A stretch of DNA of 64,000 nt, from the NCBI GenBank assembly GCA_003133685.1, contig PKYQ01000018.1, forward strand, positions 1 through 64,000, written 5' to 3'. Position 1 is the stretch's first letter. Every line of letters begins with the position of its first letter. Shown here one piece after another: positions 1-9,720 of this stretch. The notes below the pieces were generated by a model. It was not told the origin of the DNA. It did no database searches and saw only the letters and a program-made list of their open reading frames with translations. A program made the position numbers and the translations under genes. This stretch comes from Acidimicrobiaceae bacterium (GTDB taxonomy: Bacteria; Actinomycetota; Acidimicrobiia; Acidimicrobiales; RAAP-2).

Positions 1-372
1 GTGACGCCGGTGACGCCGGTGATCGTAACGGCAAAGACGACGAAGAGTACGTCGTCAGTCGGCAACAGCTTCTCGAGCGTGACCACGTCGACCGCGAAGC
101 CTGTCGCGCCGATCTCGAACGCGAACGCGATGAGCGGCGAACTGTCCGGAACGCTCAACCCCGGCTTCGAATCCGTCGACGTGCCGCTCCTCGGACCAGG
201 AAACTGGACATTTTCGGCGAGCGGGTCAACAAACCAATCACTCAACTGCGGGGCCGACACCAGTCCGGTCGAGCGTCAGGTCGTCGTGGGCTCCAACCAG
301 AGCTGTCAGCTGGAGATCGCTTCTACCTCGGTCGGGACGTCGCTCACGTGGCAGCTAACTCCCAACACTTAA
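1..372 (+). CDS. C-terminal part of an uncharacterised extracytoplasmic protein (5' end probably lies before the window)
   Basis: Open frame from base 1; Ser/Thr-rich secreted-like composition with two Cys; no recognisable family. Confidence 0.45.
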   Translation: MTPVTPVIVTAKTTKSTSSVGNSFSSVTTSTAKPVAPISNANAMSGELSGTLNPGFESVDVPLLGPGNWTFSASGSTNQSLNCGADTSPVERQVVVGSNQSCQLEIASTSVGTSLTWQLTPNT

Positions 373-2087
373 AGCGTTTCGTTGCACCCCTCCAGGGCAC
401 GGCTTTGGCCATCTATTTCGTGTTGTTGCCCTACGTGGTCCTCACGAAGTGGCACCGCACGCAACGACAGAACGACGGGACGTTGGTGCGCGCCTTGCTC
501 GTCGCCCTCGCACTGTTCTGGTGCGCCTTCCTCTTGCAGGTTGTGCGCGAGATGTGGCGCCTTCGCCGGGGTGGACCGGCAGGTTCGGGCGGCAGTGCGT
601 GGCTCGCCGGCGGTCTGGTCACACTCTTGTCGTTTCTCATACCCACGTCGGCGGGCGCGCTCGCGCCGATCACGGCAACGCCGTCTTCGAGCGTCACGAG
701 TTCGCTCGCGATGTCACCGTCACGCCACGCGCCCCTTAAGACACCGCGGCGAATGCCGGTTCCGTGGTCGTCCGGTGAGGGCATCATGCCCCTCGCCCTG
801 ATGGCAAAGCGTCGGAGCGACTTAATTCGCCAACATCAGTTCACCGATGACAAGTACGACGTAGATGAGTCCATCGAACTCCTGCGAGCCCTCAACCCGA
901 CGCTGCTGAGCCAATTGCGTGAGATGATCGGCGAGCGGCGTGACGGCGTCGTCGACGTCCCAAACTCCATCGAGACATCGGCAACGGCGACGCAGTGCGT
1001 CGACGCGTACGTCGCGTGCGCGCTCGCACCATCGCCGTTCGGCACGCTGGTCAGTTTTGCTCGCGAAGGCGGCACCCTGGCGATCCTCCCTACATGGAGC
1101 AGTCGCGACGTCATGGAAGCGACGGTGACGCTCCACTCCGGGAAACTGGTGTTCGCGGACAATGAGCCGGAGCTGCTGCGAGCGCTCGCAACACGAAGCG
1201 TCCGCAACACCGTCGTTGTCTACCTCGGGGACCGCGGCGAACTCGACGATGAATTGATCGCCTGTTCGATCACCCTGGCGCCGTACAGCGAGCAGCCCCG
1301 GAGGCTCCCGACATCAGCGTGGTCGACCATCGCACCAATCCCACGTCACGGCGGCATTCGCGTCGAACTCCTTCGCGCCGAGCCGAACATTGTTGGACTC
1401 GTCGAGCCGCTTACGCCGACACTTCGACGTCGCGGCGTGGAGATGCTCGCCTATTTGGCCATGCACCGTCATGAACCCATCACCGGTGAACGCCTTCGCA
1501 CTCGGGTTTTGACGCACGCCGACGTCGACGCGTCCCTTCGAACCCTCGCGAACACCGCGAGCGTGGTTCGACGAAGCGCGGGGTCCGATGACCAGGGGCC
1601 GCGTCTTCACGCCGTCACTTCGTCGGGTCTCTACGTGACCCACGGCATCACCAGCGACGTTGAAGTGTTCACGACCCTCATCTCTCGGGCCCGTCAGCTC
1701 ACCAACGCCGAAGCCGCTCCCCTCGCCCACCAGGCCCTCGCGATGGTGAAGGGCGAGCCGCTCGCCAGTGCGCTTCGCGGATTCGAGTGGTTTCTCGCGG
1801 AGGGATACGGCGCGCGCCTCGCGCGTGACGGTGAGTGGGCCGCGCTCGCACTGCACCACGACGCGCTCACGAACGGCCGCTACGAAATGGCATTCTGGGC
1901 GCTGCAGCAGGGATTGCTCATCGATCCCTACAGTGACGTGCTGTTAGACGCGACTGCGCGCGTGCCGCGCTTACGCGAGTTTGGACGCGATGGAAGTGGC
2001 CTTGCGCAAGACCTGGCCGTCGGCCCCGGCCGCGCTGTAGCGATGAGCTGGTCGTTGTACGGCTTCAGCAATCAAGTCACGAAGTAA
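348..2087 (+). CDS. Membrane-anchored protein with C-terminal BTAD-like (bacterial transcriptional activator) domain
   Basis: 579 aa; GTG start at 348; two hydrophobic segments in the first ~100 aa; C-terminal helical region (LISRARQLTNAEAAPLAHQALAMVKGEPLA...FEWFLAEGYGARLARDGEWAALALHHDALTNGRYEMAFWALQQGLLIDPYSD) typical of BTAD proteins. Confidence 0.65.
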   Translation: MAANSQHLKRFVAPLQGTALAIYFVLLPYVVLTKWHRTQRQNDGTLVRALLVALALFWCAFLLQVVREMWRLRRGGPAGSGGSAWLAGGLVTLLSFLIPTSAGALAPITATPSSSVTSSLAMSPSRHAPLKTPRRMPVPWSSGEGIMPLALMAKRRSDLIRQHQFTDDKYDVDESIELLRALNPTLLSQLREMIGERRDGVVDVPNSIETSATATQCVDAYVACALAPSPFGTLVSFAREGGTLAILPTWSSRDVMEATVTLHSGKLVFADNEPELLRALATRSVRNTVVVYLGDRGELDDELIACSITLAPYSEQPRRLPTSAWSTIAPIPRHGGIRVELLRAEPNIVGLVEPLTPTLRRRGVEMLAYLAMHRHEPITGERLRTRVLTHADVDASLRTLANTASVVRRSAGSDDQGPRLHAVTSSGLYVTHGITSDVEVFTTLISRARQLTNAEAAPLAHQALAMVKGEPLASALRGFEWFLAEGYGARLARDGEWAALALHHDALTNGRYEMAFWALQQGLLIDPYSDVLLDATARVPRLREFGRDGSGLAQDLAVGPGRAVAMSWSLYGFSNQVTK

Positions 2088-3092
2088 TTCGCCAAAGGCG
2101 AGCGGCGGGTCGACGAAGAGGTGCTTGGCGAGAGATCCTGGGATCGTGTTGATCTCGTTGACGTACAGTTCGTCGTCACCACTGAGAAAGTCCACGCGCG
2201 CCACGCCGCGAACTGAGGCCACCTCAGCGATCTGCGCCGTGTAATGCCGGACTGCGTCGGCTTGGGCTTCGGGCATCACCGCGGGCAGCTCACGCGGCGC
2301 CGACACCATCCCTTCGCCACCCACGTACTTGTCGCGGTAATCCAGGATCTCGGACCGGTCGGTGCGTCGAAGCGGCCGTTCGATCGCCGAGAGGGTGAGC
2401 GCGGGATAGGTACGCACGGCGATCTGGATATCCGCCAAGTCCGAGCGGTACGGCTCAACGACGCATCCGAGGACGAGGTGCGGATTCGATGAGAGCCGAG
2501 CTCGGGCCGTCGTCACGTCCGCCACGACATCGATACCGATCGAAGACCCGCCAAATCGCGGCTTCAATATGTACGGGCCGTCGAAGGGCAGTGTCGTGGT
2601 CGAGGCGTCGAGTAATACGCGCGGCAACGTGGGGATGCCCACCGATCCCACGACCACGCCAAAGGACCATTTGTCCATCCCGAGCGCCGCGCCGGCGACC
2701 GTCGGTCCGGTGTAACAAATACCTGCGAGGTCGAGCGCGGCTTGCAGCGAGCCGTCCTCGCCCGGCCCGCCGTGAGTAGCGAGGACCACGGCCTCCAGAT
2801 CAACCGCGCGATCCTTACCCATCCGGGCACTCGCGAAGAAGCCGCCCCGATCACCGAGGCGCAGACTGAGTTCACTCGAACCCTTGGGCAGACCGTCCAG
2901 GAACGCCTCGGCCTCGACGCCGCGCGGCACGCTATAGAACGCACCCGTTTTGGTCCAGTAGATGCCGATCGCGTCGGAGCCGGATCGCTCCAATTCGTGG
3001 AGGGCCAGAAGTCCCGTGAGTATCGAGATGTCGTGCTCCGGCGTCGGTCCACCGAACAGGACGCCTACGCTCATCGGGATTCTCGCAGCCAA
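1971..3092 (-). CDS. ddl: D-alanine--D-alanine ligase family protein
   Basis: VGVLFGGPTPEHDISILTG, THGGPGEDGSLQAALDLAGICYTGP, ILKPRFGGSSIGI, ARVDFL...YVNEINTIPGSL motifs of Ddl/ATP-grasp. Confidence 0.9.
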   Translation of the reverse strand: MAARIPMSVGVLFGGPTPEHDISILTGLLALHELERSGSDAIGIYWTKTGAFYSVPRGVEAEAFLDGLPKGSSELSLRLGDRGGFFASARMGKDRAVDLEAVVLATHGGPGEDGSLQAALDLAGICYTGPTVAGAALGMDKWSFGVVVGSVGIPTLPRVLLDASTTTLPFDGPYILKPRFGGSSIGIDVVADVTTARARLSSNPHLVLGCVVEPYRSDLADIQIAVRTYPALTLSAIERPLRRTDRSEILDYRDKYVGGEGMVSAPRELPAVMPEAQADAVRHYTAQIAEVASVRGVARVDFLSGDDELYVNEINTIPGSLAKHLFVDPPLAFGELLRDLIAEAVQRPAHRYSAAGADGQVLRKATSIASKLA

Positions 3093-3104
3093 GTCATGTG
3101 AGCA

Positions 3105-4769
3105 TCAAGGGTAGTGGTCGGGCAGGTCATTGAGATACAACACGCCGTCACCGCGCACCAGCGCCGATCGAACCCACGTGACGGCTTCGTCACGAGTGTT
3201 GAACCGGCGAACCGGCCCTTCGAACCCGGCCATGAGCGGCACGGCATTCGTGCGATTGACGATTACGAGTTCGGACCCGTTGAACGCGATCTTTCTCGCG
3301 AGGGCGAGGTTCTCCCCGTACTGTTCGCGACCGAGCTCGACGAGGCCGGGCGTGACGACGACGCGCCGACCGGTGAGCGTCAGATTCTTAAGTACCTTGA
3401 GCGCCGACGCGGCACTCGCCGGATTGGCGTTGAAGGTGTCGTCGATGACCTCAACGCCGGATGCGGCGGTGACGACGTTCGAACGATTCTCGATGGCGCT
3501 CACTCGACGGACTCGATCGAACAGTCCACCCTTATCGACGTCGAGTTCGAGGGCGGCGGCTAACGCGCAGGCCAGGTTGGTCGGCTGCACACCCACGATC
3601 GCCGGCCCCACGCCGATGACGGCGCCGTCGATGCTCACGGTCCAGTTCGCTCCCTCGACACTCACGCGCACCGACGCCGATTCATTCGTCGAACCAGCCG
3701 TGCGCACGCGCTTGCCGGACTCGGCGAGCTTCTGGGGCCAACGCGCCAACACCAGGTCGTCGACGTTGACGATCACGACGGAGGCGTGCTCGGTTATCTC
3801 GTATTTCGCACCCTCGATGACCTCCAGGCGCTTCATGCGTTCCAGGTGGACCGGTCCGATCGCCGTCACTATGGCGATCTCGGGTACGCACCACGAACAG
3901 AGCGACCGTATCTCGCCGGGGCCGTACGTCCCCATTTCCGCGACGAACACCCTCGTGCCGTCGGCCAGGTTCTCGTTGATGGCCCGCGAGAGACCGGCGC
4001 GGTTGTTGAAACTACGAGGCGTGACGACGACGCCGTCCTCGCCCATGAGTTGGGCGAGGTGGTTCTTGGTCGAGGTCTTGCCGTAAGAGCCGGTGATGGC
4101 GACGACGCGCGGATGCACCTGGTGCAGCCGCGCGACGGCCTGGTCGACGAACCTCTTTGATTGGTGCTCTTCGTAGGGCTTGAGGACACGCGTCGTGAGG
4201 TCGAGGATGACGGGGACGGCCCACACCACAACGGCGGCCGGGAACCACGGCCGCGACGCGACCAGTCCGACGAACGCGATGGCGAGTGACACGACCGTGG
4301 CCACGAGCGCGGTGGTCGTCGCTCTTCGCGTCCACACCAGTGGGCCCGTTCGACCTTTGATCGAGAGTCCCCACGGACAGAACAGTCCGTAAACCACGGC
4401 GACCGCGACGAGCGCGATTTCATTCTTGAAAAAGACCGAAACGACGAAAGCGAAAATCAGAACGTGCGACAAGGTAATCGGACGACGCGCTCCACGTTCG
4501 AGCTTCGGCCTCAGTCGATCCTGTTCGTAGCGGGGTGCGCCCTGAAAGTCGTCGCGCGGCGCCGTTCGCACCGCGACGTCGAGTTGAGCGATCCGAACTT
4601 TCGGCTTTGGGATCGTCGCGATCTGCGGCGAGGACCAGCGACCGACGAAGCGGGCCATCGCGCTCGGCTCGTAGTGTTCGCGCTGCAGGACCCGCAACCA
4701 ACGAAGTATCTGTACGGCGTACGCGGCACTGAGCGTGACGACGAAGAGAAGATCGAGCGCGACGTGCAC
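3105..4769 (-). CDS. murF: Membrane-anchored Mur ligase (MurF-like, UDP-MurNAc-tripeptide--D-Ala-D-Ala ligase)
   Basis: ITGSYGKTSTKNHLAQLM P-loop, FNNRAGLSRAINEN, DDTFNANPASAASALKVL of MurF; extra ~200 aa N-terminus with several hydrophobic helices. Confidence 0.82.
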   Translation of the reverse strand: MHVALDLLFVVTLSAAYAVQILRWLRVLQREHYEPSAMARFVGRWSSPQIATIPKPKVRIAQLDVAVRTAPRDDFQGAPRYEQDRLRPKLERGARRPITLSHVLIFAFVVSVFFKNEIALVAVAVVYGLFCPWGLSIKGRTGPLVWTRRATTTALVATVVSLAIAFVGLVASRPWFPAAVVVWAVPVILDLTTRVLKPYEEHQSKRFVDQAVARLHQVHPRVVAITGSYGKTSTKNHLAQLMGEDGVVVTPRSFNNRAGLSRAINENLADGTRVFVAEMGTYGPGEIRSLCSWCVPEIAIVTAIGPVHLERMKRLEVIEGAKYEITEHASVVIVNVDDLVLARWPQKLAESGKRVRTAGSTNESASVRVSVEGANWTVSIDGAVIGVGPAIVGVQPTNLACALAAALELDVDKGGLFDRVRRVSAIENRSNVVTAASGVEVIDDTFNANPASAASALKVLKNLTLTGRRVVVTPGLVELGREQYGENLALARKIAFNGSELVIVNRTNAVPLMAGFEGPVRRFNTRDEAVTWVRSALVRGDGVLYLNDLPDHYP

Positions 4770-5521
4770 TAGACCAACGCCCCCACGACGTTCGCCAATT
4801 CTCCAGGCGCCTCGGTCGGGAGGAGGTGGCCAACACCGGGAAGTGACTTCACAGTGTGGGTGCTAGTCAAGAGTGAGCTGGCTCGCGTGGCAACGCCGAG
4901 GGGAACTTCGCGATCCTCTTCGCCCCACAGAAAGGTCACGGGAACATCGAGACGGGCGAGCTCCACTTCGTAACTCTCATTGACGCTCGCCACCAATACG
5001 TCACGCATCACCCCGCTCGCATTGCGGTAGTCACGCGAACCGTATTTCTGGCGAGCCTCCTCCATGCGTTTTGCACTCACGAGCCCGCGAGCATGGAGCC
5101 AGCGCAGCATTCGGTACGCCACCGGCGAAGGACGTGACGACGGACGGCGCAGGAGCGGCGCACCGGTCAGCACTAGTGAGCGCACGCATTCGGGATGATT
5201 TGCCGCCACCACGCACGCCACGGTCCCACCGAAGGAGTGTCCGACCAACACGAACGGTCCCCCGCCGATTTCCTTTAGCGCGGGCATCACGAGTTCGGCG
5301 TACAGGCGGGCCCCGCCCGCGGCGGCGGGCGCCGGCGAGGCGCCGAAACCCGGGAGGTCGAGAGCGACCGAAGCGACGCCGCGTCGCGCCAGTTCGGTCG
5401 CGGCCGCGGCGAAATCCTGACCTCGACGAGCCCACCCGTGCAGCCAGATAATCCGCACCGGACCTTGGCCGTACGGCTCACCGAAAATATTTCCGTCGCC
5501 GTAGGCACGCAGCACGTACAT
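4769..5521 (-). CDS. Alpha/beta-fold hydrolase
   Basis: IIWLHGWARRGQDF, VLVGHSFGGTVA nucleophile elbow, C-terminal GVGHLLP His region. Confidence 0.85.
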   Translation of the reverse strand: MYVLRAYGDGNIFGEPYGQGPVRIIWLHGWARRGQDFAAAATELARRGVASVALDLPGFGASPAPAAAGGARLYAELVMPALKEIGGGPFVLVGHSFGGTVACVVAANHPECVRSLVLTGAPLLRRPSSRPSPVAYRMLRWLHARGLVSAKRMEEARQKYGSRDYRNASGVMRDVLVASVNESYEVELARLDVPVTFLWGEEDREVPLGVATRASSLLTSTHTVKSLPGVGHLLPTEAPGELANVVGALV

Positions 5522-5817
5522 CAGGTTACAAAAGACCGGTCAACGTACGAACCACTGCCCAATCCCGGGCGGCGTTACCCCCACCCCTTCCACTACCTAC
5601 GCCAACGGTGACGACTCCTGTGCGGGCGGCGTCGTTCTGCTCTGGTCACGGTCTCCGCGTCCCCGCCTTGGTGGTTCGGCCTCACGGTCCCTCGGATAAG
5701 CGTTGCGCGTCTCGGGTCGGTGCCCGTGTCAATGGTTCATTCGAAATCGCCGTCGCTACTGCCATGGTGCGCGGCTCTCGGCCACGTCACGCCCTCCCGG
5801 TAGCGTCGTGGTGACCA

Positions 5818-7430
5818 TGGATGAAACCACCTTTACGCGCGACTTGCTCGTCGGGCTAACGCCCGAACAGCGCGAGGCCGTCATGTCGTCGTCGCGCCGT
5901 CTGCTCGTTCGCGCGACCGCCGGTTCCGGCAAGACGCACGTCCTCGGACTTCGCATTCAACGTCGGATCGCCGACGACGAAATCAGCGCCGACCAAGTCC
6001 TCGCGATGACCTTCACGCGAAAGGCCGGCGACGAACTGCGCAAGCGACTCTTTCGCGCCGGAATTCGCGACGTGCGCGCCGGCACCTTCCACAAGATGGC
6101 GCTCAATATCGTGACGCAGTACCGCGAGGACCATCACCTCAAGCCGTTCACCCTGGAGCCGAGTCGGCGACGTTTGGTGGCGGCCCTCGCGGTGCAGTTG
6201 CGCGACGGCGGCGACCTGAGACTCGATGAGTGGCAGCTCCCCCGGGTTGAGCAAGAGATCGGTTGGGCGCTCTCTCAGGGCTTCACCGGTGCGCAGTACG
6301 TCAAGAACGTGCGCAAGTTGCGACGCGAGGCACCACTGGCCCCGTCGCAGTTCGCTGAAGTGCTCGACCGATACGTCGGACTCTGTCGCTCGCGCGGGGT
6401 CCTCGACTTTGACCTTTTGCTCTCCGAAGCGATAGCGCTCTTGACCGACGAGGCGAACGTCCTCGCGTCGTTTCGACACCGCACCAAGTCGCTCTACGTG
6501 GACGAAGCCCAGGACATGAACCCACTGCAGTTTTCGTTGCTCCGACAGATGGCCGGCGACGACCCCGATCTGTTCTGTGTCGGCGACCCGAATCAATCCA
6601 TCTACGGATTCAACGGCGCCAATCCCCAACTCCTCCAGGAGATCGTGCGCACCTGGCCCGACACCGTGGTGCTCGACCTCACGCGAAACCATCGTTCGAC
6701 CGCTCACATCATCGAGGTGGCGAGCACGTTGCTCGAAGACGGGGCCGCCCGCATCGTGCCCGCGAAGGACGACGGTGACGTGCCGATGGTGCGCGCCTAC
6801 AACACCGACGCCGAAGAGGCCGAGCACGTGGCCACGTGGCTGTCCGCCAATCATCAGTCCGGTACGACGTGGCGTTCGATGGCGGTTCTCTCGCGCACGA
6901 ACGCCCAGCTCGAAGTCGTGGCCGGCTACCTCGACACCGCGGGCATTCCCAACGAGCGTCGAGGTCCCGAGCATTCACCGGCCTCCGATCTCTTCGTGGC
7001 GCCTGATACCTCGGCGCGTCGAACCGACGACGAGCAGCACGACGCCGTCGCCTTGTCGACGATTCACCGCGCAAAGGGACTCGAGTTCAAACACGTCGCG
7101 GCGATCGGGTGGGGCGAAGGGCAGTTGCCGAATTACAACGCGACCACGCCAGTCGAACTGGCCGAGGAACAACGACTCGCCTACGTGGCGCTCAGTCGCG
7201 CCGAGGACTCCGTACTCATTACTTGGAGTCGAGGTCGTAACGATCCGCGCTATCCCGATCGCGCTCCGTCAAGGTTCCTCGCGCCGATTGAAAAGGCCAT
7301 CGCCGCAATCGAAGCCCGCAATGCGCCACTCACCGGCGAGGCGCGCCGGGCCCGGCTGGCCGCGATTCGTGCCGAGTTGGAGTCGTCCGACGCCCTCGCG
7401 CCCATCGATCAACCGAGGACGTTGCGATAA
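5818..7430 (+). CDS. UvrD/PcrA-like superfamily 1 DNA helicase
   Basis: LTPEQREAVMSSSRRLLVRATAGSGKTHVLGLRI (Walker A), LYVDEAQDMNPLQ, GDPNQSIYGFNGA, STIHRAKGLEFKHV, LAYVALSRAED; start moved to ATG 5818 from ORF start 5703. Confidence 0.9.
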
Positions 7431-7476
7431 AAGACCACGGATATAGTTCGCTCGAGGGACTATTCGGAGGCAGCGC

Positions 7477-8274
7477 ATGACGGACGTGGCGAATCGATTC
7501 ACTGAAAACCAAGAACAACTCGTCTTCAACGTTCCGCCGACCTTTGCGACGATCGAAGCCGAGCGCCGTCACCGCAAGGAGCGTCTCGCCGGAGCCCTTC
7601 GCATATTCGGCAAGTTGGGCTTCTCCGAGGGCGTCGCCGGGCACATCACGGCCCGTGACCCCGAACTGCTCGACCACTTCTGGGTCAATCCCTTCGGCAT
7701 GAACTTTCGCCACATCCGGGTTTCGGACTTGATCCTCGTCAACCACGAAGGTCAAGTCGTCGAGGGTAAACGCCCGGTCAATCGAGCGGCGTTCGTGATC
7801 CACGCGGCCGTGCACGCCGCGCGGCCTGACGTCATCGCCGCGGCGCACGCCCATTCGGTCTACGGCAAGGCGTTCTCCTCACTCGGTCGAGAGCTCGACC
7901 CGATCACCCAAGACGCCTGCATCTTCTTCGAGGACCACGTGCTCGTCACTGAAGGGGGCGGACGTATCGTGCTCGATGAGGAGAGCGGACGCATTCTCGC
8001 CAAGGGCCTCGGTGACAAAAAGGCCGCCATTCACCAGAATCACGGACTGTTCACGGTTGGTCAAACGGTTGACGAAGCGGCGTGGTGGTTCATCACGATG
8101 GAGCGCACGTGTCAAGCGCAGCTGTTGGCCGAGGCGGCCGGCACTCCGAAACTCGTGAACGCCGACGACGCCCGCTACACGTGTGAGCAGACCGGCTATC
8201 CCCTCGCGGGCTGGTTCTCGTTTCAACCACTGTGGGACGACATCGTTAAGACCGACCCCGAACTGTTCGACTAG
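7477..8274 (+). CDS. Class II aldolase/adducin family protein
   Basis: GHITARDPE, NPFGMNFRHI, AAHAHSVYGKAFS, IHQNHGLFTVG metal-binding His motifs. Confidence 0.88.
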   Translation: MTDVANRFTENQEQLVFNVPPTFATIEAERRHRKERLAGALRIFGKLGFSEGVAGHITARDPELLDHFWVNPFGMNFRHIRVSDLILVNHEGQVVEGKRPVNRAAFVIHAAVHAARPDVIAAAHAHSVYGKAFSSLGRELDPITQDACIFFEDHVLVTEGGGRIVLDEESGRILAKGLGDKKAAIHQNHGLFTVGQTVDEAAWWFITMERTCQAQLLAEAAGTPKLVNADDARYTCEQTGYPLAGWFSFQPLWDDIVKTDPELFD

Positions 8275-8277
8275 TCC

Positions 8278-8531
8278 GTGGCCGCGTACACGCGCCGCGA
8301 GCATCGAGCGATGACGTCGGTCAATGGGACCCACGCGCTCTTCGCCACGCTGAAGGCGCACGGCATCACGACGTACTTTTCTAATCCGGGCATCTGACGG
8401 GAGGGTCCGTTGGGATAGGACTCCCTCAGGCCCTCGGCGCGGCCGACGAACTCGTGACGGCGTTATCGAGTTCCTACGCGACGCCCGGTCCAACGTTCAT
8501 CGAAGCGATCCCGGCGAAGGGACTCAGCTAG
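8278..8531 (+). pseudogene. Remnant of a ThDP-dependent acetolactate-synthase-like enzyme (N-terminal ~30 aa and C-terminal ~40 aa joined, middle lost, frameshifted)
   Basis: Hand translation: 8311-8397 gives MTSVNGTHALFATLKAHGITTYFSNPGI* ; 8409-8531 in another frame gives VGIGLPQALGAADELVTALSSSYATPGPTFIEAIPAKGLS*. Confidence 0.75.
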
Positions 8532-9292
8532 ATCGAGAACTCGCCGATGACGGGCGCGTGGTCCGACGGCTTCTCGCCCTTGCGCTCGTCGCGGTCAACG
8601 TAACTGGCCGTTGCCTTGGCGAGCAGCGCCTGGTCGACGAAGAGCAGGTCAATCCGCAATCCCCAGCCGCGGTGAAACGAGCCGTTGCGGTAGTCCCACC
8701 ACGAGTAGCTCGGTTCGTCGGGGTGGAGCGCTCGCGTGAGATCGGTCAGTCCCGTCGCTTCGAGGGCGCGCAGCGCTTCGCGCTCCGGCTCACTCACGTG
8801 GGTCGCGGCGATGAACAGCGATGGGTCGTAACAGTCGAAGTCGGTCGGCGTCACGTTGAAATCGCCACCCACGACGATGGACCGACCGGCGTCGCGCGTC
8901 GCCAGCAGGTCACGCAACTTCTCGAGCCATTGGAGCTTGTACACGTAGTGCGGATTGTCGAGCGCTCGTCCGTTGGGCACGTAGCACGACACCACTCGCA
9001 GGCCGGCGCAGGTCGCGGCGATGATGCGCGCTTCGGGATCGTCATCACCAAAACCGCGTGCCACGTCATCGAGGCCGAGCTTGGAGAGAATGGCGACGCC
9101 GTTCCACTGACCCTGGCCGTAGTGGGCACTCTCGTAGCCGAGGTCGGCGAGTTCTTTGGTCGGGAACTTCACGTCGTTCTGTTTCGTCTCTTGGATGAGG
9201 ACGACGTCGGGACTTCGAGTGACCAGCCACGCTTCGACGCGCCCAAAGCGCGCCGTCAACGAGTTCACGTTCCACGTCGCAATTTTCATCAC
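8528..9292 (-). CDS. xth: Exodeoxyribonuclease III
   Basis: MKIATWNVNSLTAR, DVVLIQETK, GGDFNVTPTD, YSWWDYR, RIDLLFVD, SDHAPVIGEF. Confidence 0.93.
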   Translation of the reverse strand: MMKIATWNVNSLTARFGRVEAWLVTRSPDVVLIQETKQNDVKFPTKELADLGYESAHYGQGQWNGVAILSKLGLDDVARGFGDDDPEARIIAATCAGLRVVSCYVPNGRALDNPHYVYKLQWLEKLRDLLATRDAGRSIVVGGDFNVTPTDFDCYDPSLFIAATHVSEPEREALRALEATGLTDLTRALHPDEPSYSWWDYRNGSFHRGWGLRIDLLFVDQALLAKATASYVDRDERKGEKPSDHAPVIGEFSI

Positions 9293-9720
9293 ACGTCGGC
9301 CAGGATGAAGAGCAAATCGGCCTCGACCGCGGTCTTACCCTTGACGCTCGCGCGACCGTGGCCCTTGCCACCACGAGCCGAGAGTTGCGTCATCTCGCAC
9401 TCGAGCAAGACGACGTCACCGGGCACGACCTGACGACGGAATCGTGCGTGTTCGACACCGCCGAAGAGGGGAAGCCTCCCGGTGTACTTGGGATCCGCGA
9501 GCACCGCCACGCCGCCGCACTGCGCGAGCGACTCGAGCAACAAGACACCCGGCGTCGTGGGACGCCCAGGAAAATGTCCGGGAAAGAACCACTCGTCGCC
9601 ACGCAGGCTCCAGAGACCACTCGCGCGCTCGCCGGGTTCGATGGTGAGCATCTCATCCAGGAGGAGAAACGGCGGGCGGTGCGGTAGCCAGTCACTCGGT
9701 ATCAACGACAGTTCGCTCAT
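9289..9720 (-). CDS. fabZ: FabZ-like 3-hydroxyacyl-ACP dehydratase (hotdog fold)
   Basis: LPHRPPFLLLDEML, WFFPGHFPGRPTTPGVLLLESLAQCGGV; start placed at ATG 9720. Confidence 0.83.
   Translation of the reverse strand: MSELSLIPSDWLPHRPPFLLLDEMLTIEPGERASGLWSLRGDEWFFPGHFPGRPTTPGVLLLESLAQCGGVAVLADPKYTGRLPLFGGVEHARFRRQVVPGDVVLLECEMTQLSARGGKGHGRASVKGKTAVEADLLFILADV

Noticed and set aside
5856-6974. 372-aa minus-strand ORF antisense to the UvrD-like helicase
   Set aside because: Antisense shadow; helicase motifs on the plus strand are complete
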